The translations under genes and the position numbers were made by a program. Shown here one piece after another: positions 26,976 through 34,294 of a stretch of DNA of 64,000 bases. This DNA is from Jeongeupia wiesaeckerbachi. GTDB lineage: Bacteria > Pseudomonadota > Gammaproteobacteria > Burkholderiales > Chitinibacteraceae. The stretch lies in assembly GCF_050916355.1 (NCBI RefSeq), contig NZ_CP136946.1, forward strand, positions 806,001-870,000, read 5' to 3'. Each line of letters starts with the position of its first letter. The stretch's first letter is position 1. The notes beneath the pieces are model-generated. The model saw only the letters and a list, made by a program, of their open reading frames with translations, searched no databases and was not told where the DNA came from.

Positions 26976-27449
26976 ATGGAAAACACGATTTATCACAAGA
27001 CCGCCAAGGCCCAGCAAGAACTGGCAACCCGCACCGACCTGCTCAGTTTCAAGGCACGCCAATTGCTGATCATGATCGACGGCCACCGTGACGTCACCGC
27101 GCTCCGGCAACTGGCGCCGGCCACCGACGTCGACGCGACGCTGGCAAGGCTGCGCGAGCTGGCGCTGATCGCCGAGGCCACTGGCGCGCCGGCTGTCGCA
27201 CCATCGAGACCGTCCGCCAGTCTGCCGACCACCGCAAAGCTCGCCAAGGTCCAGGCACTGGTCCAGGAAAGCAGCCGGGTTTATCTCGGCGACAACTGGC
27301 TCGTTCGCTTTGATGCCGCCTTTGCCGCACTCGATGGCGCCGATGCGCTCGAGCAATTGCTCGACGACTGGCAAACCGCGCTGCGTCGTTCGGGCCACCG
27401 GAGCATCGCCGATCGCGTCTTGCGGGAGATTCGCGCAGAACAAACCTGA
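26976..27449 (+). CDS. Unknown protein, first of two tandem paralogues
   Basis: I do not recognise a function. The 157-residue protein is soluble with no signal peptide or TM. Its first 50 residues (IYHKTAKAQQELATRTDLLS, then an RQLLIMIDG core) resemble the N-terminus of the next gene, as does the closing part with a tryptophan (DDWQTALRRSG) near residue 130. The middle is a low-complexity Ala/Pro linker. A purine-rich tract of eight G's precedes the ATG and may serve as ribosome site. The shared shape is N-domain, linker, C-domain; a 131-bp gap separates the two genes. Confidence 0.7.
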   Translation: MENTIYHKTAKAQQELATRTDLLSFKARQLLIMIDGHRDVTALRQLAPATDVDATLARLRELALIAEATGAPAVAPSRPSASLPTTAKLAKVQALVQESSRVYLGDNWLVRFDAAFAALDGADALEQLLDDWQTALRRSGHRSIADRVLREIRAEQT

Positions 27450-27580
27450 TTCTTTCGTTACAAGTCATGTTTCATGATGACCGGATCGGTCGGCCACACA
27501 CGGCCCACGTCGCCCGAGCAGCGGATGTGACGACAAGCGCGTAATATATTCGTCAGAATTTTCAGTCAGGAACAACCTGC

Positions 27581-28084
27581 ATGCAAGGCGTGGTATATCG
27601 CAAGACCCAGCAGGGGCTCGCCGAAATGGTCAACCGTTCAAGCGGACTGGCGGCCAAGTCGCGTCAGCTGCTGATCCAGATCGACGGCATCAAGACCACC
27701 GATCAGCTGGTCACGACCTTGAGCGGGCGTGAACTGCTGCAAGCCCTGCTCGAGCTCGAATGGGACGGCATGGTCGAAAAAATCGCCGGGCAGATCGGCC
27801 CGGTACCGGCGCCCGCCCCGACCGCGGCGGCCATTCCGGCCCCGAGCCCCATCACGCTGGGCAGCAAGCAGCTCGCGCAGATTCGCCAGATCGTCTACAT
27901 CAGCAACAATACCCATCTGCGTGGCGAACTCGACGAGTGGATCGATCGCGTGCTCGGCCAGTGCGCCGACCTGGCGGGTCTGCACCAATGCCTGCAGCAC
28001 TGGGAGTCGCTAATGACCAGCCGCGGCCACGGCGCCGTAGCGCAAAGTTACCTGCAGCAGATCAGCGCGATCCTGCGCCGCTGA
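27581..28084 (+). CDS. Unknown protein, second tandem paralogue
   Basis: I do not recognise a function. The 167-residue protein begins VYRKTQQGLAEMVNRSSG followed by an RQLLIQIDG core, closely parallel to the preceding gene, then a Pro/Ala linker (PVPAPAPTAAAIPAPSP) and a C-terminal helical part with HWESLMTSRGHGAVAQSYL. Sharing of both ends argues for tandem duplication with divergence. The last 23 bases overlap the end of the convergent CobW-type gene. Function and interaction partners are open. Confidence 0.7.
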   Translation: MQGVVYRKTQQGLAEMVNRSSGLAAKSRQLLIQIDGIKTTDQLVTTLSGRELLQALLELEWDGMVEKIAGQIGPVPAPAPTAAAIPAPSPITLGSKQLAQIRQIVYISNNTHLRGELDEWIDRVLGQCADLAGLHQCLQHWESLMTSRGHGAVAQSYLQQISAILRR

Positions 28085-29102
28085 GCATCGCCGCCGCCAG
28101 CCGGGAGGCGATGCCGGCCCAGTCGGGTGGCACGTCGCCGGCGACGATGAATTCGACCCGGGAATCACGCCTGTAAGCCGAAACCGCGGCCCCGATCATC
28201 CCATCGACCCAGTCGAGCCGATACCAGTCGCGTTCGGTATTGAATACCCCTTTCGCCCGCGTCAATCCGGGCAAGAGCTGCGCAGCGGCTTCGAACAGAT
28301 CGGCCAGCTGCGCCGAATCGAACTGCGTCTCGGGCGGAAACACCCAGCCACAACTCTCCGAACCCAGGCTGGCCTGAAGGTTGCGGTCCGGCCAGAACAG
28401 CGGCGCGGCACGACCGGTCGCGACCGACCGGCGTGGCGCCAGCGTGTGGGCCAGCGTCTTGGCCTCCGCCGCCGCCGGCCAGCGTTCAGCCTCCAGGGCC
28501 AGATCCAGCAGCGCCGGATCGAACGCCCCCTGCCTCGCCTCGACGACCGCCAGCTTTGGCGGATACAGCGCAGCGGCAAAGCGATGGGCATGCGCGAGTT
28601 GGTCGACATCGGCAAGATCGGTCTTGTTCAGCACCAGCACATCGGCAAGTTCGATCTGGTCACGCCAGGTTTCGTGCGTCGTGTAGCGTGCGTCGCCGAG
28701 GTGGCGCGGATCGACCAGCGTCACCACCGCCTGCGGCTGATAGACCTTGGACAGGAACGGATCGCGCAGCAGGTCGATGATCCCGGCCGGATGGCCGAGG
28801 CCCGATGGCTCGATCAGCAGCCGATCCGGTCGCCGGCCGCGCGCCAGCCGGGTCAGCGTGGTTCGCAACATCGGGCTGGTGGTGCAGCAGATGCAGCCGC
28901 CCGGCACCTCGGCCACGTTCAGGTCGTCGGCACTGGACGACAGCGTCGCACCGTCGATACCGACTTCGCCGAATTCATTGACGATGATCGCCCAGTATTC
29001 GCCCGCCGGTTTATCGGCCAGCAATCGTGTCAGCGCCGTTGTCTTGCCGACACCGAGGAAACCGGTCACCAGATTGACCGGAATGGCTTGATTCGTTGTC
29101 AT
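28062..29102 (-). CDS. CobW/YjiA-type metal-chaperone GTPase (COG0523)
   Basis: A G3E-family P-loop GTPase that binds and delivers metal ions (zinc, cobalt or others depending on subfamily). The 346 residues show Walker A GFLGVGKTTALTRLL at 14-28, the metal motif GCICC at about 89-93, the G4 motif NKTD and a C-terminal CobW domain. The subfamily and metal are not assignable here; no zinc-regulon gene is adjacent. Its 3' end overlaps the convergent paralogue by 23 bp, and the ParA-like gene ends just behind its start. Confidence 0.9.
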   Translation of the reverse strand: MTTNQAIPVNLVTGFLGVGKTTALTRLLADKPAGEYWAIIVNEFGEVGIDGATLSSSADDLNVAEVPGGCICCTTSPMLRTTLTRLARGRRPDRLLIEPSGLGHPAGIIDLLRDPFLSKVYQPQAVVTLVDPRHLGDARYTTHETWRDQIELADVLVLNKTDLADVDQLAHAHRFAAALYPPKLAVVEARQGAFDPALLDLALEAERWPAAAEAKTLAHTLAPRRSVATGRAAPLFWPDRNLQASLGSESCGWVFPPETQFDSAQLADLFEAAAQLLPGLTRAKGVFNTERDWYRLDWVDGMIGAAVSAYRRDSRVEFIVAGDVPPDWAGIASRLAAAMLSGAGSR

Positions 29103-29103
29103 C

Positions 29104-29709
29104 TCAAAACCAGTTCAGCAGCGGTTGCCATTGGCCGTAATCGCGTTCGAAACGCGGGCGCGGCAGGTCGAACAGCGCGAGCCCGCGCGGCTGCAGTTGC
29201 ACATAGAGTTGCGTGTCGCGGATCGTCGTCAGTAGCGGCAGGCCCGCCTCGTCGACGAAGGCGGCGAAATCGCGCGCCGTCTGCGTTCGGGCGTTGACGC
29301 GCATGCCGATCAGCGCGATCTCGACCTTGCCCTTGCGGACGCGCTTTTCGTCGGCCAGCCGGGCGAAGAAATCGGCACTGGCCCAGCGATCGAATGCGGC
29401 CGGCTGCATCGGCACGACGATGCGGTCGGCGGCTTGCAAAGCCGCATCGAACAATTTGCCGTGCAGCCCGGCCGGGCTGTCGAGCACCTGTACCGCGTCG
29501 GCCGGCAGGCGGTCGACGATTTCCTCGCGGCCGCGAATCGGCGGGAAGGTCTCGGGCCGCTGCTGCAGCCAGCGCAAGGCCGAATGCTGGCGATCCAGAT
29601 CGGCCAGCACGACCGGGCGCCGCTGCCAGGCAAACCAGCTGGCCAGCTGGATAGCCACCGTTGTCTTGCCGCTGCCGCCCTTCGGGTTGGCCACCAGGAT
29701 TGTCTGCAT
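29104..29709 (-). CDS. Orphan ParA/MinD-type ATPase
   Basis: A 201-residue deviant-Walker ATPase of the ParA family. The motif KGGSGKTTVAIQLA (residues 9-22) includes the signature lysine K9 and the Walker lysine; the strand after it carries ADLDRQHSALRW and a later DSPAG supplies Walker B. There is no ParB gene or obvious centromere near, so cargo cannot be named; roles in partition, positioning or chemoreceptor-like clustering are possible. I take ATG 29709 because the frame extends only by unlike residues upstream. The pth stop at 29711 lies just before its start on the same strand. Confidence 0.85.
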   Translation of the reverse strand: MQTILVANPKGGSGKTTVAIQLASWFAWQRRPVVLADLDRQHSALRWLQQRPETFPPIRGREEIVDRLPADAVQVLDSPAGLHGKLFDAALQAADRIVVPMQPAAFDRWASADFFARLADEKRVRKGKVEIALIGMRVNARTQTARDFAAFVDEAGLPLLTTIRDTQLYVQLQPRGLALFDLPRPRFERDYGQWQPLLNWF

Positions 29710-29710
29710 C

Positions 29711-30325
29711 TCAGCCCTCCGGAAGCGGCTTGTGCGGCCGGGTCTTGCTGTCGTCGGTATGCAGCTTCTGCATCGCCGCACCGGTCTCGCCGGCCAGCAG
29801 CATCGGCAGCACGTGGTGCGCGCGGGTCAGCGCATCGTCGATCGCGTCCTGCTCTTCCTTGCGCGGCGGCTTGAGCACAAAGTTGACGACCTCGTTGCGG
29901 TTGCCCGGGTGGCCGACACCGACGCGCAATCGCCAGAAGGCCGGCGTCGACAGATGCGTCTGGATGTCGCGCAGCCCGTTGTGGCCACCGTGCCCGCCGC
30001 CCTGCTTGAGCTTGACCTGCCCCGCAGGCAGATCGAGTTCGTCGTGAACGACGAGGATTTCGTTCGGCAGGATCTTGTAGAACTGCGCCAGCGCGACGAC
30101 CGACAGCCCGCTCTTGTTCATATAGGTCTGCGGTTCGAGCAGCCACACCTCGCGGCCGTCGAAGCGGGCGCGGCCGGCAAGACCGTGGAATTTTGCGTCG
30201 TGACGCAAGGAAATGCCGGCATCGCGTGCCAGCTGGTCGACCCACCAGAAGCCGGCATTGTGGCGGGTGGCCGCATAGTCGGCACCGGGATTGCCCAGAC
30301 CGACGATCAGTTTGATTGGAGACAT
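29711..30325 (-). CDS. pth: Peptidyl-tRNA hydrolase
   Basis: Releases peptides from peptidyl-tRNA dropped by the ribosome. The 204 residues carry the Pth signatures IVGLGNPGADYAATRHNAGF (residues 6-25, with the catalytic His H21), PQTYMNKSG, and VVHDELDLPAG with the catalytic Asp, then GGHGGHNGLRDI. Start at ATG 30325 (MSPIKLIVGLGNPG) agrees with the family; upstream residues in the same frame do not. Gene order pth beside rplY and prs is standard in betaproteobacteria. Confidence 0.97.
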   Translation of the reverse strand: MSPIKLIVGLGNPGADYAATRHNAGFWWVDQLARDAGISLRHDAKFHGLAGRARFDGREVWLLEPQTYMNKSGLSVVALAQFYKILPNEILVVHDELDLPAGQVKLKQGGGHGGHNGLRDIQTHLSTPAFWRLRVGVGHPGNRNEVVNFVLKPPRKEEQDAIDDALTRAHHVLPMLLAGETGAAMQKLHTDDSKTRPHKPLPEG

Positions 30326-30388
30326 CGCTAACAGTACAAATGGCCCGCCCGCGGCAGGCAAGGCCACCATGATAACGCGAGTCGCCGC

Positions 30389-30994
30389 CTAGGCGCCCAG
30401 TGCCTTGAGCCTGGCCCTGGCTTGCGCGTTCGGCCACTGGCGGATCAATCTGGGCGAGCCGTCCGGCGTCAGATACAAGTGCGCCGCATCGACCTGCGGC
30501 GATTGCAATTCAACCACCCAGCCACCGAACCACGCCCAGTGCGCCGAATCGGGCTTGAGCCGGAAATCACCGAGCCAGTTGTCATTGTCGGCCACCCGCT
30601 GCCAACGCACGCTGCCGTCGGCATTACGCAGCACCAGCCAGCTGCTGGCCTCACCATCCCGCCTGACATATTGCTCCAGCTGCCAGCCCGGCCAGCCCAC
30701 GGTGACCACGGCATCCGGCGTCCGCTTTGGCGCGGTCGACTGAAAACGCGGCGCCTGGACATCGGTAAAGTGCGGCAAATAATCGAGACCGTCCTGACGT
30801 GAATGGAACGGTGAAACGCCCCAGCGCGGCGCCATCCAGTAGAGCAGGAATAGCAGACCGAGCAGCAAGCACACCGCGCGTACCTTGGTGCGGTATCGCG
30901 GCGGGATGACCGGCAGGCTGGCAAGCAGTTCAAGCGGGCTGGGAACGTGTTTGCGATGAACGTCCTGGTCTTCGGGTTTTTCGTTCGAATACAT
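30389..30994 (-). CDS. Hypothetical membrane-anchored protein
   Basis: I do not recognise this family. The 201 residues have a charged N-tail, a single hydrophobic segment (AVCLLLGLLFLLYWM, about residues 40-54) and a C-terminal domain with several W/P-rich blocks (VGWPGWQLEQYV; HWAWFGGWVVELQS), probably periplasmic. An upstream TTG at 31009 is possible, but ATG 30994 has a GGGG ribosome site. It is located between pth and rplY, with its own gap on each side. Confidence 0.6.
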   Translation of the reverse strand: MYSNEKPEDQDVHRKHVPSPLELLASLPVIPPRYRTKVRAVCLLLGLLFLLYWMAPRWGVSPFHSRQDGLDYLPHFTDVQAPRFQSTAPKRTPDAVVTVGWPGWQLEQYVRRDGEASSWLVLRNADGSVRWQRVADNDNWLGDFRLKPDSAHWAWFGGWVVELQSPQVDAAHLYLTPDGSPRLIRQWPNAQARARLKALGA

Positions 30995-31087
30995 AAAAGC
31001 CCCGATCAATCGGCAATGATGACGTCATCGTAGCGCAAGACCAGATGATCAACGAATCAAGCACGCCGCGCCGGCAGACCAACAAAA

Positions 31088-31116
31088 AACCCGCCGGGCT
31101 TGCGCCACGGCGGGTT
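31088..31116 (-). terminator. Terminator after rplY
   Basis: aacccgccg (31088-31096) pairs with cggcgggtt (31108-31116), 9 bp with an 11-base loop, and is followed on the minus strand by TTTTTTGTT. It lies just past the rplY stop. Confidence 0.8.
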
Positions 31117-31135
31117 TCGATCGGAGCGGGCTGGA

Positions 31136-31714
31136 TTAACCGGCCTTGGCACCGTTCAGGCTGGCAACAGCGAGGTCTTCGCCGCGAGCCAGAGCCAGCA
31201 GCGTCACGCCTTCCGGCAGCACGATGTCGGCCAAGTGGGCGATGGTCTTGCCAACGGCCATCTTCGACAGATCCACATCGAGGAATTCCGGGATCTTGTC
31301 GGCGAGGCAGCGAACCTTCACATCGTTCAGGATGTAACGGATCGAACCGCCTTGCAGCTTCACGCCTTCGCAGGTGTCGGCACCGACGAAGTGCAGCGGC
31401 ACGCGCACTTCAATGGTGGAACCGGCTTCAACGCGCTGGAAGTCCACGTGCAGCACTTGCTGCTTGAACGGGTGGTAGTTCACCGAGCGCAGCAGCACCT
31501 GTTCGGTCTTGCCTTCCACCGAGAGCTTGATCAGCGCGGTGTGGAAAGCCTCTTCCTGCAGGGTGTAGTACATGCTGTTGTGATCGAGTTCGATCGCCAG
31601 CGGTGCAGCGCTGCCGCCGTAAACGATACCCGGCAGTTTGCCAGTCTTGCGCAGGCGGCGGCTCGCACCGGTACCCTGTGCAGCACGGGCTGCAGCTTGA
31701 ATTTCGTAAGTCAT
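31136..31714 (-). CDS. rplY: 50S ribosomal protein L25 (CTC-type long form)
   Basis: L25 binds 5S rRNA; this 192-residue form includes the extra C-terminal CTC domain found in most bacteria but absent in E. coli. Visible family segments are the start AAARAAQGTGASRRLRKTGKLPG, IVYGGSAAPLAIEL and HPFKQQVLHVDFQRV. The start is ATG 31714 (MTYEIQAAARAAQG). It follows prs with a 79-base spacer and is followed by its own terminator. Regulation is not visible. Confidence 0.95.
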   Translation of the reverse strand: MTYEIQAAARAAQGTGASRRLRKTGKLPGIVYGGSAAPLAIELDHNSMYYTLQEEAFHTALIKLSVEGKTEQVLLRSVNYHPFKQQVLHVDFQRVEAGSTIEVRVPLHFVGADTCEGVKLQGGSIRYILNDVKVRCLADKIPEFLDVDLSKMAVGKTIAHLADIVLPEGVTLLALARGEDLAVASLNGAKAG

Positions 31715-31793
31715 GGTTTGCTCCATAGCATTAAAAGCAACAGCCTCCCGCGACCAGGAAGGCTGTCGATTCCGGGGGATGATTCCCCCTGAA

Positions 31794-32744
31794 TTAGTCA
31801 ACGAACAGCGACGACACCGACTCTTCGTTGTTGATGCGGCGCATCGTCTCGGCCAAGAGGCCGGCGATCGAGACGCAGCGGATGCGGCCCGACAGTTCGG
31901 CGGTGTCCGAAAGCGGAATCGTGTCGGTGACGACGACTTCGTCGAGATCCGACTGCAGGATGCGCTCGACCGCGGCACCGGAGAACACCGGGTGCGTCGC
32001 GTACGCCAGCACGCGCTTGGCGCCATGCGCTTTCAGCGCGGCGGCGGCCTTGCACAGGGTGTTGGCGGTATCGATCATATCGTCGACGATCAGGCAGGTC
32101 CGGTCCTTGACGTCGCCGATGATGTGCATCACTTCGGCGACGTTGGCCTTCGGGCGACGCTTGTCGATGATCGCCATGTCGGTGCCGAGCTGCTTGGCCA
32201 TCGCGCGGGCACGCAGCACGCCGCCAACGTCCGGCGACACGACCATCAGGTTCTCGTAGTTCTGCGCGCGGATGTCGGCGAACAGCACCGGCGTCGAGTA
32301 GATGTTGTCGACCGGGATGTCGAAGAAGCCCTGGATCTGGTCGGCGTGTACGTCGACGGTCAGCAGGCGGTCGACACCGGCGGCTTGCAACATATTGGCG
32401 ACGACCTTGGCCGAGATCGGCACACGCGCCGAGCGCGGGCGGCGGTCCTGGCGGGCGTAGCCGAAATACGGGATCGCGGCGGTGATCCGGCCGGCCGATG
32501 CGCGCTTGAGCGCGTCGACGATCAGGATCATTTCCATCAGGTTGTCGTTGGTCGGCACACAGGTCGACTGCAGAACGAAGACGTCGCGGCCGCGAACGTT
32601 TTCAAGCAGCTCGACGGTGACTTCGCCATCGGAGAAACGGCCGACGGTTGCCCGGCCTAGCGAGATGTCGAGATGATTGACAACACGATCGGCAAGCTTG
32701 GGGTTAGCGTTGCCGGTAAAGACCATGAGGCTGTCGTAAGCCAT
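31794..32744 (-). CDS. prs: Ribose-phosphate pyrophosphokinase
   Basis: Makes PRPP from ribose 5-phosphate and ATP, the shared precursor of nucleotides, His, Trp and NAD. Of 316 residues the recognised blocks are the flexible/ATP loop YARQDRRPRSARVPISAK, the metal-binding DVHADQIQGFFDIPVDN and the PRPP loop CLIVDDMIDTANTL. ATG 32744 gives MAYDSLMVFTGNANP, as in relatives; an ATG two codons upstream (32750) is the alternative. It follows the tRNA-Gln terminator and precedes rplY. Confidence 0.96.
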   Translation of the reverse strand: MAYDSLMVFTGNANPKLADRVVNHLDISLGRATVGRFSDGEVTVELLENVRGRDVFVLQSTCVPTNDNLMEMILIVDALKRASAGRITAAIPYFGYARQDRRPRSARVPISAKVVANMLQAAGVDRLLTVDVHADQIQGFFDIPVDNIYSTPVLFADIRAQNYENLMVVSPDVGGVLRARAMAKQLGTDMAIIDKRRPKANVAEVMHIIGDVKDRTCLIVDDMIDTANTLCKAAAALKAHGAKRVLAYATHPVFSGAAVERILQSDLDEVVVTDTIPLSDTAELSGRIRCVSIAGLLAETMRRINNEESVSSLFVD

Positions 32745-32763
32745 TTTCAAACCCTAGAAAAAC

Positions 32764-32795
32764 GAAAAGCGTGTAACCCGGGTTACACGCTTTTC
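32764..32795. terminator. Perfect palindromic terminator between tRNA-Gln and prs
   Basis: gaaaagcgtgtaaccc / gggttacacgcttttc is a 32-base perfect palindrome 10 bases downstream of the tRNA 3' end and before prs. On the minus strand it is followed by GTTTTTCT. It should end the tRNA transcript and leave prs with its own or read-through promoter. Confidence 0.75.
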
Positions 32796-32805
32796 TTTTC
32801 GAATT

Positions 32806-32882
32806 TGGCAGGGGAAGAAGGATTCGAACCTTCGCATGTCGGAATCAAAATCCGATGCCTTAACCAACTTGGCGACTCCCCT
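32806..32882 (-). tRNA. tRNA-Gln (anticodon TTG)
   Basis: The 77-nt gene reads AGGGGAG...CTTCCCCTGCCA with the CCA encoded. The acceptor stem is AGGGGAG/TTCCCCT (last pair G-T), and the T-arm has GGTTCGAATCC. The anticodon loop TTTTGAT contains TTG, which is glutamine. Position between ispE and prs is the conserved betaproteobacterial arrangement. Confidence 0.96.
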
Positions 32883-32897
32883 AGCGGCACTTGCCGA

Positions 32898-33767
32898 TCA
32901 CCCGGCAAATTCTTTCAACGGATGCCGATCTGCTGCTTTCGCAACCCATCCGGTCATGTCCCGAGGAAGCTGCGATACTACTGTATCTGCGCCGGCTTGT
33001 GAAGCGAAATGTGCAAACACACAGCTTCCGGAACCGGTCATCCTTGCCGGTGAAAACCGGCCCAGCCAGGCGATGTATTGCCCGACCACAGGATGCTTCC
33101 TGACAGCCACTGCCTGCAAATCGTTGCGGGTAGTTGCTGTGTTGAGGTCGCGCATATTAAGTGACGGTGTATCCCGTGTCAAGCAGGGGTCACGAAAAAT
33201 TTCCGGCGTCGGCACGTGCACCGGCGGATGCAGCACGACGAAATAGCCGGCAGCGCTTGGAACCGCGGTCATTCTTTCGCCGATGCCCTCGACAAAAGCG
33301 GTTTCGCCGAAAATGAAGAACGGCACATCGGCACCGAGCGATGCCCCAAGCTGCATCAAGCGCTCTCGGCTCAGGTCGAGCCGCCATAGCCGGTTCAGCG
33401 CCAGCAACACCGTCGCCGCATCCGAGCTGCCGCCGCCGACGCCACCGCCCATGGGCAGACGCTTGTCGACGGCGATATCGACGCCAAAGCGGCAACCGGT
33501 TTCCCGCTGCAGCAAGCGCGCGGCGCGTACGGTCAGATCGCTTTCGGCGGGGACGCCGGGCAGCGGATCGACGCGGACGATGTCGCCGTCGTCGCGCCAG
33601 CGCAAGCGGATGCTGTCGGCCAGATCGATCAGCTGGAATACCGACTGCAGCAGATGGTAGCCATCGTCACGGCGACCGACGATGTGCAAAAACAGGTTGA
33701 GTTTGGCCGGCGCAGGAAACGCGCGCCAGCCCGCCGCATCCGGCGGAAAATCGTTCAGGGTTGCCAT
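32898..33767 (-). CDS. ispE: 4-diphosphocytidyl-2-C-methyl-D-erythritol kinase
   Basis: GHMP-superfamily kinase of the MEP isoprenoid pathway. The 289 residues begin with AFPAPAKLNLFLHIVGRRDDGYH (substrate binding) and carry the ATP-binding loop PMGGGVGGGSSDAA, followed by LGADVPFF (with the catalytic Asp) and the C-terminal MTGSGSCVFA. Its start overlaps the 3' end of lolB by 13 bases, so the two are translationally coupled. The downstream tRNA-Gln follows 15 bases after the stop. Confidence 0.96.
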   Translation of the reverse strand: MATLNDFPPDAAGWRAFPAPAKLNLFLHIVGRRDDGYHLLQSVFQLIDLADSIRLRWRDDGDIVRVDPLPGVPAESDLTVRAARLLQRETGCRFGVDIAVDKRLPMGGGVGGGSSDAATVLLALNRLWRLDLSRERLMQLGASLGADVPFFIFGETAFVEGIGERMTAVPSAAGYFVVLHPPVHVPTPEIFRDPCLTRDTPSLNMRDLNTATTRNDLQAVAVRKHPVVGQYIAWLGRFSPARMTGSGSCVFAHFASQAGADTVVSQLPRDMTGWVAKAADRHPLKEFAG

Positions 33768-34294
33768 TCGGAAATCGCGATGCGCAGGTCAAGATCGGGA
33801 CGGGTCAGGTGCAGCCGGCGCGGCAGGCGCTGGCCGTCGGTACGGGGCAACCATTCGGACAATTCGATCTGCCAACCCGCCTGGAGAATCGTGCGTTTGC
33901 CATCGGCATCGCGCACCGTCGCCGGGCTGCCCGGATCGGCCTCGCCCTTGAGCCAATGCACCAGACCGTTAACCGGCACCGACCAGCCCAGTCCATCCTG
34001 CAACAGGGCATCGGCGTCGGCGGCACTCAGCACCCGGCCGTCGGCATCGCGATAGCGTGCGCCGGTCGGCGTCATCGTCAGCTCGGCTAGTGTCTGGCCC
34101 AGCGGATTATTCAGCGCCAGCCGGCTCTCGGCGGCATGCCAGGTCCAGATGAAATTGGCGTAGTCGCTACCCTGAGGCCGCTTGATGCTGACCCGGCCCA
34201 AGGCCACCAGATCGCCGGCGGCCGGCGGCGGCAAGCTGGCGCAGCCGGCCAGCAAGGCGCCGGCCAGCAGCGCAAGGCCACAACGACGACGCAT
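33755..34294 (-). CDS. lolB: Outer-membrane lipoprotein insertion factor LolB
   Basis: LolB accepts lipoproteins from LolA and inserts them into the outer membrane; it is itself a lipoprotein. The 179 residues begin with a signal sequence whose lipobox LLAGC (Cys near residue 18) is present, then LLxxWxxxG-type strands including GRVSIKRPQGSDYANFIWTW and the NNPLGQTLAELTM block. ATG at 34294 overlaps the TGA of the upstream TPR gene (TGATG); a GTG one codon earlier is possible. It overlaps ispE by 13 bases. Confidence 0.9.
   Translation of the reverse strand: MRRRCGLALLAGALLAGCASLPPPAAGDLVALGRVSIKRPQGSDYANFIWTWHAAESRLALNNPLGQTLAELTMTPTGARYRDADGRVLSAADADALLQDGLGWSVPVNGLVHWLKGEADPGSPATVRDADGKRTILQAGWQIELSEWLPRTDGQRLPRRLHLTRPDLDLRIAISEWQP

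Noticed and set aside
32764..32795. Perfect 32-bp palindrome considered as a repressor operator
   Set aside because: Its location just behind the tRNA 3' end and its U-rich flank fit a terminator better.
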